NCBI GenBank assembly: GCA_021784835.1
Contig: JAJYHI010000081.1
Location: 27,167 to 91,166, forward strand
Direction: 5' to 3'
DNA from: a bacterium
GTDB taxonomy: Bacteria > SZUA-79 > Acidulodesulfobacterales > Acidulodesulfobacteraceae
Length of the DNA stretch: 64,000 nucleotides
Below are positions 16,183 to 25,237 of this stretch, in pieces (positions within the stretch are counted from its first letter, which is position 1; every line of letters begins with the position of its first letter). The position numbers and the translations under genes were made by a program. Below the pieces are notes generated by a model, which was given only the letters and a program-made list of their open reading frames with translations, did no database searches and was not told where the DNA came from.

Positions 16183-16866
16183 GTGGCTAAAAATTCGACG
16201 TCGTCGGCGGATAAAGCCCATGAAACCGAGCGCGTCGTCGAATTCGGAACAAAATCCGTCCACGGCGTTGCGGAAGAGATGAAAAACATAGAAAAAGCCG
16301 TTACGGAAGTTTCCGCCACCATAACGGAACTCGGTTCTTCTTCGGAAAAAATAGGGGAAATAACCGGCGTTATAAACGACATAGCCGACCAGACTAACCT
16401 TCTCGCCTTAAACGCCGCCATCGAAGCCGCCAGAGCCGGAGAACAGGGAAGGGGGTTTGCGGTGGTTGCGGACGAAGTAAGAAAACTTGCCGAAAGGACT
16501 ACCAAAGCGACCAAAGAAATAGAATTTATGATTCTCAGCATACAGAAATCTACGGAAGATGCGGTAAAATCTATGCACGGGACGAAAGAAAACGTATCCA
16601 AAGGAACGGAAGTCGCGCAAAAGTCCGCCGACGCCATATCCAATATAAATGCCCTTATGGGCAAACTGAAGGAAATGATAACCCAGATTGCCGCCGCTAC
16701 CGAAGAGCAGTCGCAGACGAGCGAAGAGATATCGCGCTCGTCCGAAGAAATTATTAAATCTCAGGATAACGTTTCCAGCCCGGCGAAACAGGTTACGTCT
16801 TCTTCCGAAGAACTTTCTAATTTTGCGGCGGAATTGATAAAAACTGTGAATACATATAAGATTTAA
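16183..16866 (+). CDS. Methyl-accepting chemotaxis signalling domain without sensor
   Basis: A 227-residue protein that is almost entirely MCP coiled-coil signalling domain. The hairpin tip [40 protein letters not shown] binds CheA/CheW (quoted here in name only; tip at about residues 66-105). No membrane span, HAMP or ligand domain precedes it, and a stop codon at 16150 closes the frame upstream. GTG 16183 is the only plausible start and its AGAGG overlaps it. It may be a soluble signalling module or the surviving 3' part of a longer receptor; the upstream promoter favours expression. Confidence 0.75.
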   Translation: MAKNSTSSADKAHETERVVEFGTKSVHGVAEEMKNIEKAVTEVSATITELGSSSEKIGEITGVINDIADQTNLLALNAAIEAARAGEQGRGFAVVADEVRKLAERTTKATKEIEFMILSIQKSTEDAVKSMHGTKENVSKGTEVAQKSADAISNINALMGKLKEMITQIAAATEEQSQTSEEISRSSEEIIKSQDNVSSPAKQVTSSSEELSNFAAELIKTVNTYKI

Positions 16867-16875
16867 GAACTTTTG

Positions 16876-17718
16876 TCAATTCATGCTCGCAATTTTTTCC
16901 GGATAAGTCGAAAGGCCGTTGCGGGTAGGATATATGAATATATCGCCGAAAGCCTGGAGCTGGTCAATGCTTATCAAGACTAATCTTGCCATTTCGAGAA
17001 GCGCCAAAAAATAGGTAAACAGTTCGTCTTTGCTAGAACTGTTTACTGCTATCCGGCTAAAAGGAATATATTGAAAAGAATTAAACATTTCCATTATTTC
17101 TACTATTTTTTCTTTAACCGAAAATGTTTCTTTTTCTATTTCATAAGAGCTTATCCTGTTTTGAGCCTCGGTCATTTTGTCGTAAAAACAGCGCGACAGT
17201 ATGAAAATATTTGCATCGAAAACGGCATTTCCAAAGGCGTCGTTCGTGTTGCCGGATTGTTTTCTTATGAGGTTATCGTCGTCTTTAAATATTTTTATCG
17301 CAAATACGTCCCGCCCGAGTATAGGCCTGTTATTTAAAAAGCCGGCGACTTCTTTAACCTTTTGATATTCTAAAAGCATATCCGCCAGTTCCGCCCGCGG
17401 GTCGCCGGCGCAGTCTTCGCCGCCCTCCGCTCCGGTATTTCCGGCGTTACATCCGGGCAGCAGCATAACGGATTTAATATATATAAGCTGGGCCGCCATG
17501 ACTATAAAATCTCCTCCGGCATCTAGATTAAAAGCGCCGGAAGGCGGCACGCCGCCTTGTTCGTTAAGTCCCGCGGCTTCCAGATATTGGTCGGTTATCT
17601 GGGCAATGGGAATATCGTATATATTTATTTTATTTTTTTTTATAAGGGACAAAAGAAGGTCTAACGGGCCGTCGTACGATTGAAGGCATACTTTAGGGAA
17701 ATAAGATATTGACTGCAT
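16876..17718 (-). CDS. scpA: Segregation and condensation protein ScpA
   Basis: A 280-residue kleisin. The N-terminus carries the family hallmark YDGPLDLLLSLIKKNKINIYDIPIAQITDQY (about residues 14-44), followed by a middle acidic linker and a C-terminal winged-helix part (FSRIAVNSSSKDELFTYFLALLEMARL). ScpA bridges the SMC heads in chromosome condensation. ScpB, often adjacent, is not next to it. It converges on the chemoreceptor gene with a ten-base gap. Confidence 0.93.
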   Translation of the reverse strand: MQSISYFPKVCLQSYDGPLDLLLSLIKKNKINIYDIPIAQITDQYLEAAGLNEQGGVPPSGAFNLDAGGDFIVMAAQLIYIKSVMLLPGCNAGNTGAEGGEDCAGDPRAELADMLLEYQKVKEVAGFLNNRPILGRDVFAIKIFKDDDNLIRKQSGNTNDAFGNAVFDANIFILSRCFYDKMTEAQNRISSYEIEKETFSVKEKIVEIMEMFNSFQYIPFSRIAVNSSSKDELFTYFLALLEMARLVLISIDQLQAFGDIFIYPTRNGLSTYPEKIASMN

Positions 17719-17757
17719 GACTATAGTATTTTTTATTATGCCGCCGTATAAAATTTC

Positions 17758-18474
17758 TTATAAACTCAAATTTTTTAAAACTATGTCGTTGACGATATAA
17801 TTAAATGAAACGTTCAGGAAATTCCCCGGGTCGGCGAACAAGAGCAGAAGCAATAATATTATCCCGAACGGCTCCAGTTTGCTTAAATAGCCGGAAAAAG
17901 GCTCAGGCAAAAGGCTTACGGCAATCCTTCCTCCGTCCAAAGGAGGTATGGGTATTAAATTAAAAGTTCCAAGTATAAGATTTATCATTATACCTATGAA
18001 AAGCATAAAAGTTACGGGATAGATAAAAAATCTAAAAAATAAACCGCCGGAAACGGTTTGGAACGAAAAATGGCTTATAAAATATGCAAGGTAAAGAGCC
18101 ATCGCCGGAAAGTTTAACAGTATGATTTTCAGGAAAACGAAACATAAAAAAGCGAGAAGGAAATTGGTAACGGGACCTGCCGCCGCAACAAACCCCGTAT
18201 CCTTCTTAGGATTTTTAAGACCTCTGAAATTAACCGGAACCGGTTTTGCGTAGCCGAAAAGGAAAGGGGAGCCTAAAATAATTAAAAGCAGGGGAAGCAG
18301 AACCGTTCCGAAAGGGTCGATATGCTTTAATGGATTGAGCGTCAGCCTTCCGGCATTTTTTGCCGTATCGTCGCCGAAAATATAGGCGGCATAGCCGTGG
18401 GATACTTCATGCAAGATTATAGCGAATAAAACGGGTATTATGGCTATTGCTATCAGCTGTATGGTATTATTCAT
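17758..18474 (-). CDS. M50-family (site-2-protease-like) zinc metalloprotease
   Basis: A 238-residue polytopic membrane protein with the zinc site H22-E-V-S-H26 in the first helix region and the third ligand in NLIPIPPLDGGRI near residue 175. Five or six hydrophobic segments match the compact rhomboid-sized M50 group with no PDZ domain, unlike RseP. Such proteases cleave within membranes, with unknown substrate here. It is divergent from the B12/radical-SAM gene and lies 40 bases downstream of scpA on the same strand's upstream side, so the two may be co-transcribed. Confidence 0.9.
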   Translation of the reverse strand: MNNTIQLIAIAIIPVLFAIILHEVSHGYAAYIFGDDTAKNAGRLTLNPLKHIDPFGTVLLPLLLIILGSPFLFGYAKPVPVNFRGLKNPKKDTGFVAAAGPVTNFLLAFLCFVFLKIILLNFPAMALYLAYFISHFSFQTVSGGLFFRFFIYPVTFMLFIGIMINLILGTFNLIPIPPLDGGRIAVSLLPEPFSGYLSKLEPFGIILLLLLLFADPGNFLNVSFNYIVNDIVLKNLSL

Positions 18475-18516
18475 ATGTATATTTTATTTTACAACATTTA
18501 TACCTGATAAATCAAC

Positions 18517-18548
18517 TTCGTTAAAAAATTCGTTAGAAATCGTTAGAA
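18517..18548. repeat. Three direct TCGTTA repeats in a divergent promoter region
   Basis: TCGTTA begins at 18518, 18530 and 18540, the last two as TCGTTAGAA. Spacing of 12 and 10 bases is about one helical turn. The repeats lie between the M50 protease gene and the B12/radical-SAM gene, just upstream of a TAAAAT -10 box at 18577. Confidence 0.35.
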
Positions 18549-18594
18549 TTTAACTGTAAGAAAATTATTTTTTTGATAAAATAGCTATATAAAT

Positions 18595-21006
18595 ATGAAG
18601 ACGAATCAAGAGCTATACCGCAAATTAAACGAACGCGTTTTCCCATTCGTTCAGAAACCGGTCAGATACCTCGGATTAGAAATGGGGACCGTCGTTAAGG
18701 ATATTAAAAATATTCCTTTAAAATTTGCGCTTGCTTTTCCAGATTTTTACGAATTAGGAATGAGCCATATAGGAATGGGGATAATATACGATATATTGAA
18801 TTCCCGCGATTATATAGCATGCGAAAGGGTTTATCTGCCTTATCCCGACATGAATCTAAAACTTAAGGAAAATAGGATACCGCTTTTTTCTTTAGAATCG
18901 TTCGAAGAGATAAGAGCGTTCGACGTCGTCGGGTTTTCCCTTCAGTACGAGCTTTCTTACACCAATATATTGCTTATGCTCGAAATGTCCGATATACCTA
19001 TATTTTCTAAAGACAGGACATACGACCGTCCTTTTATAGGGGCAGGCGGCCCCTGCGCGTTTAACCCGCTTCCTCTGAACGATTTTATGGATTTTTTTAT
19101 TATAGGAGACGGAGAAATAACTGCAGCGGCTGTATGCGATACCGTTTTAAAAGCTAAAAAAAGCCTTGAAGGCGGATTAATAAATAAAGCGAAATACAGG
19201 GAGTCTGTAAAATCGGAGCTTGCGAAAATAAGAGGGGTCTATGTTCCCGGGTATTCTAAAAGCGTTAAGAAATCTATAATACATGTTCTTAACGATTACG
19301 ATTCATGCGGCGGCTGGGACTCCGGCAATAATAAAGATAACCGTATTAAACGCGGTGCGAATTATGCCGGAAGCCATATGGTCCCGCTCGTAGAAACCGT
19401 CCATAACAGGTTTTCCATAGAGATAGCGCGGGGATGCTCTTCGGGATGCCGTTTCTGTCAGGCGGGCTATATTTACAGGCCGGTAAGGGAAAGAAAGAAG
19501 GAAACCATCGTTAAAGCGGTAAAAAACGGTTTGTTTGGCACCGGTCTGGAGGAAATATCCCTATCTTCGCTTTCGACCGGCGACTATTCCGAAATCGACG
19601 GCTTGTTATCCGAATTGGCCGTTCTGACGGCCGGAGAAAGGATTTCCATGTCTTTTCCGTCTATGAGGATAGGCTCTTTGAGCGAAAATATTTTAAAAAA
19701 AACCGCCGCCGTCAAGAAAACCAATTTTACACTTGCTCCGGAAGCGGGAACTCAAAGGCTAAGGGATATCATAAATAAAAACATATCGGAAGAAGACCTG
19801 CTCGAAGAAGCCGCCGGTATGTCCAAAAAAGGTTTTAAAAACCTTAAGCTGTATTTCATGCTCGGGCTTCCGTACGAAAGAATCGACGATTTGGACGGAA
19901 TAGTCCGTTTGGCATCGAAAATTAAAAGGGCGGCAAAAGGTTTGCGTATAACCGTTAACGTCAATAATTTCGTTCCTAAACCTCATACGCCTTTTCAATG
20001 GCACCGTATGGAAAAAGAATCTGAACTTGATTTTAAGATAAACCGCTTAAAAGAATCGTTAAGGCCTTTAAACGTAAACTTCAGATATCAGGACCCGAAG
20101 GTAAGTTTTATAGAGGGTCTTATATCGAGGGGGGATAATTTTACTTCTAAAATTATATACAGAGCATATAAATTTGGCGCTATTTACGACAGCGAGCCAA
20201 AATTATTAAATTACGGCGCATGGCTCAAGGCGCTGGGAGCTGACGGCGGCGAATGCGGCAGGTTTAATTTTAACGAATTGACGGAAAAATATCTTTATGC
20301 GGCTCAAGACGTCAATAGTCCTCTGCCTTGGGATTTTATAGATACACTCGTAGATAAGGAATACCTTAAAAGCGAATTTAAAAAATCGCATATGCAAAGT
20401 TTAAAACAGGTTTGCGGATATCTTGTCCCGCCGGCCGATGTCCTCAATAATTCAGCGTATAACACGGGAGCGGAATTTTTGACGGAAAATTGCAGGAAAG
20501 TTTGCCATTTATGCGGAGTCTGCGATTTTAAAACGATAAGCCCCGTTTATTCATCCAATTCGGAAAATATAAAAATGCATAAAAAACGCGCTTCCGGCAA
20601 AAAAACTTCCGGCGCATCGGAAGACGCCGCAGACGCCGGAGAGAAACATAATACGGACATTCATGACCTTGCCGAACTTATATTTATATACTCCAAAAAG
20701 GAAGACATGAAATATCTCGGCCATTTGGAAACGGTGAAAATACTGCTGAGGGCTTTCAGGATAGCCAGGCTTCCCATCGCTTACGGGGAATCGAAATTCA
20801 GTCCAAAACCTAAAATCAGCTTTTCGAATCCCATACCGTTTATGTGCGAAAGCGACGATTTATATATTAAATTAAAAATTACAAAGAACGGAACGGCAGA
20901 TTTTCTGGACGGGCCGGAGGAACTGTCGGAACTAAAAAGCAAAATTAACGGATTATTGCCCTGCGGCATAAAAGTTTTAGACGTTAAAAAAAACTGCAGG
21001 ATATAA
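18595..21006 (+). CDS. B12-binding-like radical-SAM protein with C-terminal DUF2344 domain
   Basis: An 803-residue protein. Residues about 1-250 resemble the cobalamin-binding Rossmann fold that precedes radical-SAM domains (SFEEIRAFDVVGFSL, GAGGPCAFNPLP). The radical-SAM cluster motif CSSGCRFC lies near residue 280. After about residue 690 comes a DUF2344-type domain (YSKKEDMKYLGHLETVKILLRAFRI). This fusion is a known conserved family (TIGR03960 plus TIGR03936), often near rRNA or tRNA modification genes; its substrate is unknown. A near-consensus -10 box lies just before the start. Confidence 0.88.
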   Translation: MKTNQELYRKLNERVFPFVQKPVRYLGLEMGTVVKDIKNIPLKFALAFPDFYELGMSHIGMGIIYDILNSRDYIACERVYLPYPDMNLKLKENRIPLFSLESFEEIRAFDVVGFSLQYELSYTNILLMLEMSDIPIFSKDRTYDRPFIGAGGPCAFNPLPLNDFMDFFIIGDGEITAAAVCDTVLKAKKSLEGGLINKAKYRESVKSELAKIRGVYVPGYSKSVKKSIIHVLNDYDSCGGWDSGNNKDNRIKRGANYAGSHMVPLVETVHNRFSIEIARGCSSGCRFCQAGYIYRPVRERKKETIVKAVKNGLFGTGLEEISLSSLSTGDYSEIDGLLSELAVLTAGERISMSFPSMRIGSLSENILKKTAAVKKTNFTLAPEAGTQRLRDIINKNISEEDLLEEAAGMSKKGFKNLKLYFMLGLPYERIDDLDGIVRLASKIKRAAKGLRITVNVNNFVPKPHTPFQWHRMEKESELDFKINRLKESLRPLNVNFRYQDPKVSFIEGLISRGDNFTSKIIYRAYKFGAIYDSEPKLLNYGAWLKALGADGGECGRFNFNELTEKYLYAAQDVNSPLPWDFIDTLVDKEYLKSEFKKSHMQSLKQVCGYLVPPADVLNNSAYNTGAEFLTENCRKVCHLCGVCDFKTISPVYSSNSENIKMHKKRASGKKTSGASEDAADAGEKHNTDIHDLAELIFIYSKKEDMKYLGHLETVKILLRAFRIARLPIAYGESKFSPKPKISFSNPIPFMCESDDLYIKLKITKNGTADFLDGPEELSELKSKINGLLPCGIKVLDVKKNCRI

Positions 21007-21055
21007 TTTTAAATAAAAAAATAAACAAATCAAAAAAAAATCAAAAAAAAACGGC

Positions 21056-21083
21056 TTGACAAAATTTTTAATAGATATATTAT
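21056..21083 (+). promoter_or_regulatory. Promoter for the c-type cytochrome gene
   Basis: TTGACA at 21056-21061, a 16-base spacer, and TATTAT at 21078-21083, followed by a leader of about 80 bases. Confidence 0.65.
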
Positions 21084-21171
21084 ATATAAGGTTAAGCTGT
21101 AAAATTTGCAGCAGCGAAAATTCGTTCAGGTATTAAAACTTAATTTAATTTAATTTACGGAGGGTAAAAAA

Positions 21172-21621
21172 TTGAAAGCGCTAAAAAGCAAAAAAGGGTT
21201 ATCCGTTTTATTAACGGCATTATTTTTATTAGTCGTAAGTTTCGGCCTTTACGGCTGCGCTAAAAAACCCGCGGCGCCCAAAGCCAAGGAACAATCCGCT
21301 CCTGCGGTCGCGGCTCCGGCTCCTGCGGCTAACGCTTCAGGCAAAACATCGGCCAAACCCGCTTCTAATAAATTAGAAGCCGCGGCGATGAAAATTATCG
21401 ATGCGCAGGGCTGTACCGGCTGCCATATTATAAACGGCAAAGGCGGTTCGATAGGGCCAAATCTTTCTAAAGAAGGCTCGAAAGGACATTCTATACACTG
21501 GCTTGAAGTCCAAATCAAAACTCCAAAGGTTCACAAGCCGACTTCTATGATGCCGGCAAACAGCAAAATGACTTCCGCCGAACTTAAAACCGTGGCCGAA
21601 TATTTTGAATCTTTAAAATAA
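21172..21621 (+). CDS. Lipoprotein c-type cytochrome
   Basis: A 149-residue protein starting at TTG with GGAGGG seven bases upstream. A signal peptide ends in a lipobox, FGLYGC, with the lipidated cysteine at C29. An Ala/Pro/Lys-rich linker follows, then a single class I cytochrome c domain: haem motif C81-TG-C84-H85 and a probable axial methionine in SMMPANSKM. It should be anchored in a membrane facing the periplasm and carry electrons. It has its own promoter and terminator, so it is a single-gene unit. Confidence 0.92.
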   Translation: MKALKSKKGLSVLLTALFLLVVSFGLYGCAKKPAAPKAKEQSAPAVAAPAPAANASGKTSAKPASNKLEAAAMKIIDAQGCTGCHIINGKGGSIGPNLSKEGSKGHSIHWLEVQIKTPKVHKPTSMMPANSKMTSAELKTVAEYFESLK

Positions 21622-21660
21622 AAAGCTATACGCATAAGAGGATAGCGTAAAATTAATCAG

Positions 21661-21698
21661 GGCATCTTTTTGAAGAAATTCAAAAGGATGCCTGTTTT
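21661..21698 (+). terminator. Strong intrinsic terminator after the cytochrome gene
   Basis: A 14-bp stem (GGCATC.TTTTTGAA with TTCAAAA.GGATGCC, one G-T pair) closed by a GAAA tetraloop and followed by TGTTTTAT. Confidence 0.88.
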
Positions 21699-21719
21699 AT
21701 ATTATTAAACTTTCGAATT

Positions 21720-22838
21720 ATGAAACCTAAAAACAATAAAGTCCTGACGATAATAATACTGTTTTTAATAATAATTTTTACAGCGGGAATTTTTTTATAC
21801 AAAAACAGCGTAAAAGAAATTAATATAAAGCAAAATATTCATAACATCCCGCCCGCTAAGGTTAACGCTTTAAAGTTAACAAAAAGGCAAAAATTTAAAA
21901 AATTCTGGCTCGGCATGTATAGCCGCCTGCGCAAAGAAAAACCCAGATATGCCTTAAAACCTCTTTATAACGACAAAATAAACAAAATAGAAACCTTCGA
22001 TTTGACTTTAACCTCATACGACGGTTTAAAACTAAAAGGTTATTTTGCTATTCCTTACTGGATTAAGGGGAAAAAATATCCGGGGGTGCTTTTGCTGCAT
22101 GGTTACGGCTCTTACGGAACTGCCGGTTGGGCGCACTTTTTCGCAAGAAGGGGTTACGGCGCGCTTTCAATCGATTTAAGGGGCCACGGCAGAAGCAGGG
22201 CGGTTTATAATCCGGGATTCCCGGGTCTTATGACGGACGGAATTTTACGCGTAAGAACTTTTTCCATGGTAAAAATAATTATGGATTCGCTTGCGTCTCT
22301 TGAGTTTTTACAGCATTATAAATATATAAACGGCAATTATATATTCGTTACAGGAGGGAGCATGGGGGGAGCCCTGCCCTTAATAGACGCCGCAATAGAC
22401 GGCCATGTCGTTGCCGCCGCGGGCGACGTTCCCTTTTTAAGCGATATTCCGGTTCAGATGCCTTTGGCAAAAATGGGGCCTTATATGGAAGTCAAAGCAT
22501 TTTTAAATAAACATCCCTCAGATAAAGCCAAGGTTATGAGGTCCCTTTATTACGTGGATACGAAAAATTTTGCGGGCTGGATTAAATCGCCGGTTCTTAT
22601 AGGAGTGGGGCTTAAAGACGAAGACTGCCCTCCTAAAGGCACTTTTGCCGTTTATAAGCTTATTAAAGCTAAAAAACAATTGTTTGTCGCAAAAAACAGC
22701 GGACACGTCGTTTTACCGGGCTGGAATTTAGAAGTTTTTAAATTTTTTGCCCCCTATCTGCCGAATGCGGTAAAACCTATAAACAAAAAAATAAAAAATA
22801 AAAAAATAGATAAAAGAAACGAAAGGAATATTCTATGA
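21720..22838 (+). CDS. Membrane-anchored alpha/beta hydrolase (acetyl-xylan-esterase-like)
   Basis: A 372-residue protein with an N-terminal membrane segment (about residues 9-28) and an alpha/beta hydrolase domain. LLLHGYGSYG supplies the oxyanion region, GGSMGG carries the nucleophile serine near residue 216, LKDEDCPP the acid, and NSGHVVLPG the histidine. The pattern is that of AXE1/cephalosporin-C-deacetylase-like esterases; the substrate is not predictable. The stop overlaps the hemL start by four bases (ATGA). Confidence 0.85.
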   Translation: MKPKNNKVLTIIILFLIIIFTAGIFLYKNSVKEINIKQNIHNIPPAKVNALKLTKRQKFKKFWLGMYSRLRKEKPRYALKPLYNDKINKIETFDLTLTSYDGLKLKGYFAIPYWIKGKKYPGVLLLHGYGSYGTAGWAHFFARRGYGALSIDLRGHGRSRAVYNPGFPGLMTDGILRVRTFSMVKIIMDSLASLEFLQHYKYINGNYIFVTGGSMGGALPLIDAAIDGHVVAAAGDVPFLSDIPVQMPLAKMGPYMEVKAFLNKHPSDKAKVMRSLYYVDTKNFAGWIKSPVLIGVGLKDEDCPPKGTFAVYKLIKAKKQLFVAKNSGHVVLPGWNLEVFKFFAPYLPNAVKPINKKIKNKKIDKRNERNIL

Positions 22839-24133
22839 GCCGCAGTTTTAATAAAAGCATCGAAAAAGCCAGACTTGCAGGAACCTTGATGCCGGGCGGC
22901 GTAAACAGCCCCGTCAGGGCTTTTAAATCTGTCGGTCTGCCTCCGCTCTTAATAAATAGGGCGCAGGGTAGTAAAATATACGATATAGACGGAAACGAAT
23001 ATATCGATTATGTTATGTCTTACGGACCGATGCTCTTAGGCCATGCCGACGAACGGGTCGCAAAGGCAATTTCGGATGTTTCTTCCAGCGGTTTTAGTTT
23101 CGGCGCGACTACCGAAAGAGAAATTGAACTGGCAGAGTTAATAAATAAAAATTTTCCGTCGATAGAAATGGTCAGACTCGTAAATTCCGGCACGGAAGCC
23201 GTGATGAGCGCGGTAAGGCTTGCAAGGGGTTTTACCGGAAGAAGCAAGATTATAAAATTTGAAGGGTGCTATCACGGCCATTCGGATTCGATGCTCGTTA
23301 AAGCCGGTTCCGGAGCATTGACCACGTCGGTTCCTTCAAGCGCGGGTATTCCCGAAGGCCTCTCTAAAGATACTCTTGTCGCGGTTTATAATGACTTATC
23401 TTCGGTTAAAAATATATTTTCCGCAAATAAAAACCTGATAGCCGCAGTCATAATAGAGCCTGTTGCCGCAAATATGGGAGTGGTTCTGCCTGCGGAAGGC
23501 TTTTTAGAAAATTTGACGGTTTTAGCCCGCGAAAACGGCGCTCTCGTCATATTCGACGAAGTGATTACCGGATTCAGGCTGTCTTTGGGCGGCGCCCAGG
23601 GCTTATTTAAAATAAAACCCGATATTACTTGCCTCGGAAAAATTATAGGCGGCGGATTGCCCATAGGCGCTTTCGGCGGCAGAAAAGATATAATGGAATA
23701 CCTTTCGCCGCTCGGACCCGTTTATCAGGCGGGCACGCTTTCGGGAAATCCGGTATGCGTAGCCGCCGGTATCGCGACTATAAAAGCGATAGAAGAAGAC
23801 GGCGCCGTGTCCAAGGCAAACGAAGCCTCGGACTACTTAGTAAAAAGCCTGAAGGGCGAACTTAAAAATTTTGACGATAAAATAACGATAAATTCTATTT
23901 CTTCCATACTGACGATTTTTTTTAAGGGCGGAAGCGTAAATAATTTTAACGACGTGATGAAATCGGACGCAAACCTGTTTAAGGAATTTTTCGCGTCGGC
24001 ATTAAATGCAGGGATATTTATGGCTCCATCTCAGTATGAAGCGATGTTTTTAAGCTCAAAACATACTAAATCCGATATAGACAAAACCGTTTCGGTTTTA
24101 GCCGGGGCTATAAAAATTTATTCCCGGCATTAA
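22835..24133 (+). CDS. hemL: Glutamate-1-semialdehyde 2,1-aminomutase
   Basis: A 432-residue PLP enzyme of the class III aminotransferase fold. MPGGVNSPVRAFK, GCYHGHSD, and the PLP-lysine stretch CLGKIIGGGLPIGAFGG are hallmark sequences. It makes 5-aminolevulinate in the C5 pathway, feeding haem and also the cobalamin ring built by the cbi genes elsewhere in this window. It is translationally coupled to the preceding esterase, an unusual partner. Confidence 0.97.
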   Translation: MSRSFNKSIEKARLAGTLMPGGVNSPVRAFKSVGLPPLLINRAQGSKIYDIDGNEYIDYVMSYGPMLLGHADERVAKAISDVSSSGFSFGATTEREIELAELINKNFPSIEMVRLVNSGTEAVMSAVRLARGFTGRSKIIKFEGCYHGHSDSMLVKAGSGALTTSVPSSAGIPEGLSKDTLVAVYNDLSSVKNIFSANKNLIAAVIIEPVAANMGVVLPAEGFLENLTVLARENGALVIFDEVITGFRLSLGGAQGLFKIKPDITCLGKIIGGGLPIGAFGGRKDIMEYLSPLGPVYQAGTLSGNPVCVAAGIATIKAIEEDGAVSKANEASDYLVKSLKGELKNFDDKITINSISSILTIFFKGGSVNNFNDVMKSDANLFKEFFASALNAGIFMAPSQYEAMFLSSKHTKSDIDKTVSVLAGAIKIYSRH

Positions 24134-24181
24134 CCGGTACCGCATGAAAAAGGCTTTATTTATAAATTCATTTATAGCTTT

Positions 24182-24276
24182 TGGCGGAAGCGTACGGGAA
24201 TCGAACCCGCCTTGCCCTTATGGGGGCAACAGTTGATTTGAAGTCAAAGAGAGGCACCAGCCTTCCGATCGCTTCC
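24182..24276 (-). tRNA. selC: tRNA-Sec (anticodon UCA), selC
   Basis: Read on the - strand the gene starts GGAAGCG and ends CGCTTCC-G-CCA, with the G discriminator and encoded CCA typical of bacterial tRNA-Sec. The anticodon loop is CTTCAAA with anticodon TCA. A long variable arm has a TTGCCC/GGGCAA stem, and the T arm reads GCGGG TTCGATT CCCGT. The length of 95 bases is right for selC. The extended acceptor has an apparent A-A mismatch at the eighth pair. It implies that the organism makes selenoproteins. Confidence 0.92.
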
Positions 24277-24431
24277 GTTAGTTAATATGCCGCAGCAAAG
24301 GTTTATACTTTGAATTATATTACATAAACCCTTATTATTCAAGTCCGAACTCGCGCATAAGCCTTCCATAAAATTCCGCGCGTCAGTAAAATTTTTATTT
24401 TAAAATAAGTTTTTATATGATAAAATTAGCG

Positions 24432-24449
24432 GTATCGCATATGCGATAC
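24432..24449. promoter_or_regulatory. Perfect 18-bp palindrome (operator-like)
   Basis: GTATCGCAT directly followed by its reverse complement ATGCGATAC. It lies about ten bases after a TATGAT -10-like box (24416-24421) and 30 bases before the 24479 gene, where a repressor dimer would block transcription. Confidence 0.6.
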
Positions 24450-24478
24450 AAAAATTTAAGGAAACGGAAAACGGTGGA

Positions 24479-25150
24479 ATGGACAACTGGAAATTAGGAG
24501 AAAACGGAGAAGACGAACTTTTCGGAGACGACGGCAAAAAAGGTTTTTCGATAGGAAACGGAAATATAGGCAAAAAAGAATCGCCGGATTCGTTTTTTGA
24601 AGAAAAAAAAACAGAAGGGCGGATTCCCCCCAAAAAGAGGATAAATATAAAAGAAAATAAAGGCGCGGGCGGTCTTAAAAAGGTATTTTACGCCATACTT
24701 GCGATAGCGGCGCTGTTTTCGGCTTATTATCTTTTCAAGACGCTATCCGCGGCTCGCGGCACCGGCATAAAGCTTTTCGAACTGAAAACCGCGGTTTACA
24801 AATCTAAAGTTTTACCGGAAAAAAATTTATTAATTACGGGCTATCTGGTCAATAAAAATAAGTTTCCGGTAGGATACGTCAAACTGAATTGCAAACTTTA
24901 CAGCTCAAAAAATATCGTTCTTTTGACTAAGCATGTTTACGCGGGAAATTTTATATCAGTAAAAAAACTTAAAGGCATGTCCAATGTTAAAATAGATATG
25001 CTCTTAAATAATAAAGAAGGCGAAAATATGTCGGATACGGAGATTTTACCTGACCGTCCCGTAAAATTTGAGGTGGTTTTTTTCGATATAAATTCAAATT
25101 CTAAGAATTATTCTGTTTCGGTGGAACATTATTATAGAATAAAAAAATAG
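24479..25150 (+). CDS. Single-span membrane protein with DUF3426-like C-terminal domain
   Basis: A 223-residue protein: an acidic, Gly-rich cytoplasmic N-terminus (about residues 1-60), one membrane span (about residues 66-86), then a beta-rich domain (NLLITGYLVNKNKFPVGYVKLNCKLY) like the DUF3426/FxLYD domains that follow a transmembrane helix. The N-terminal zinc-ribbon often found in such proteins is absent. The function is unknown. It lies behind a perfect palindrome and ends 90 bases before a strong terminator. Confidence 0.7.
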   Translation: MDNWKLGENGEDELFGDDGKKGFSIGNGNIGKKESPDSFFEEKKTEGRIPPKKRINIKENKGAGGLKKVFYAILAIAALFSAYYLFKTLSAARGTGIKLFELKTAVYKSKVLPEKNLLITGYLVNKNKFPVGYVKLNCKLYSSKNIVLLTKHVYAGNFISVKKLKGMSNVKIDMLLNNKEGENMSDTEILPDRPVKFEVVFFDINSNSKNYSVSVEHYYRIKK

Positions 25151-25181
25151 CGCCGTTAAATTTTATATGTTAAATTTTATA

Positions 25182-25209
25182 TTGACAAAAAAATATGTTT
25201 TGATAAAAT
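25182..25209 (+). promoter_or_regulatory. Consensus promoter immediately upstream of a terminator
   Basis: TTGACA at 25182-25187, a 16-base spacer with a TG extension, and TAAAAT at 25204-25209. Predicted transcription start is near 25216, only about 22 bases before a strong terminator hairpin. Confidence 0.65.
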
Positions 25210-25237
25210 GTTTAAAGTAATCTTTTTCTTCATTTTT

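Noticed and set aside
24160..24181. A/T hairpin (TATAAAT/ATTTATA) near the selC 3' end as terminator
   Set aside because: It is A/T-only with a two-base loop and lies on the downstream - strand side without a clear T-run; too weak to call.
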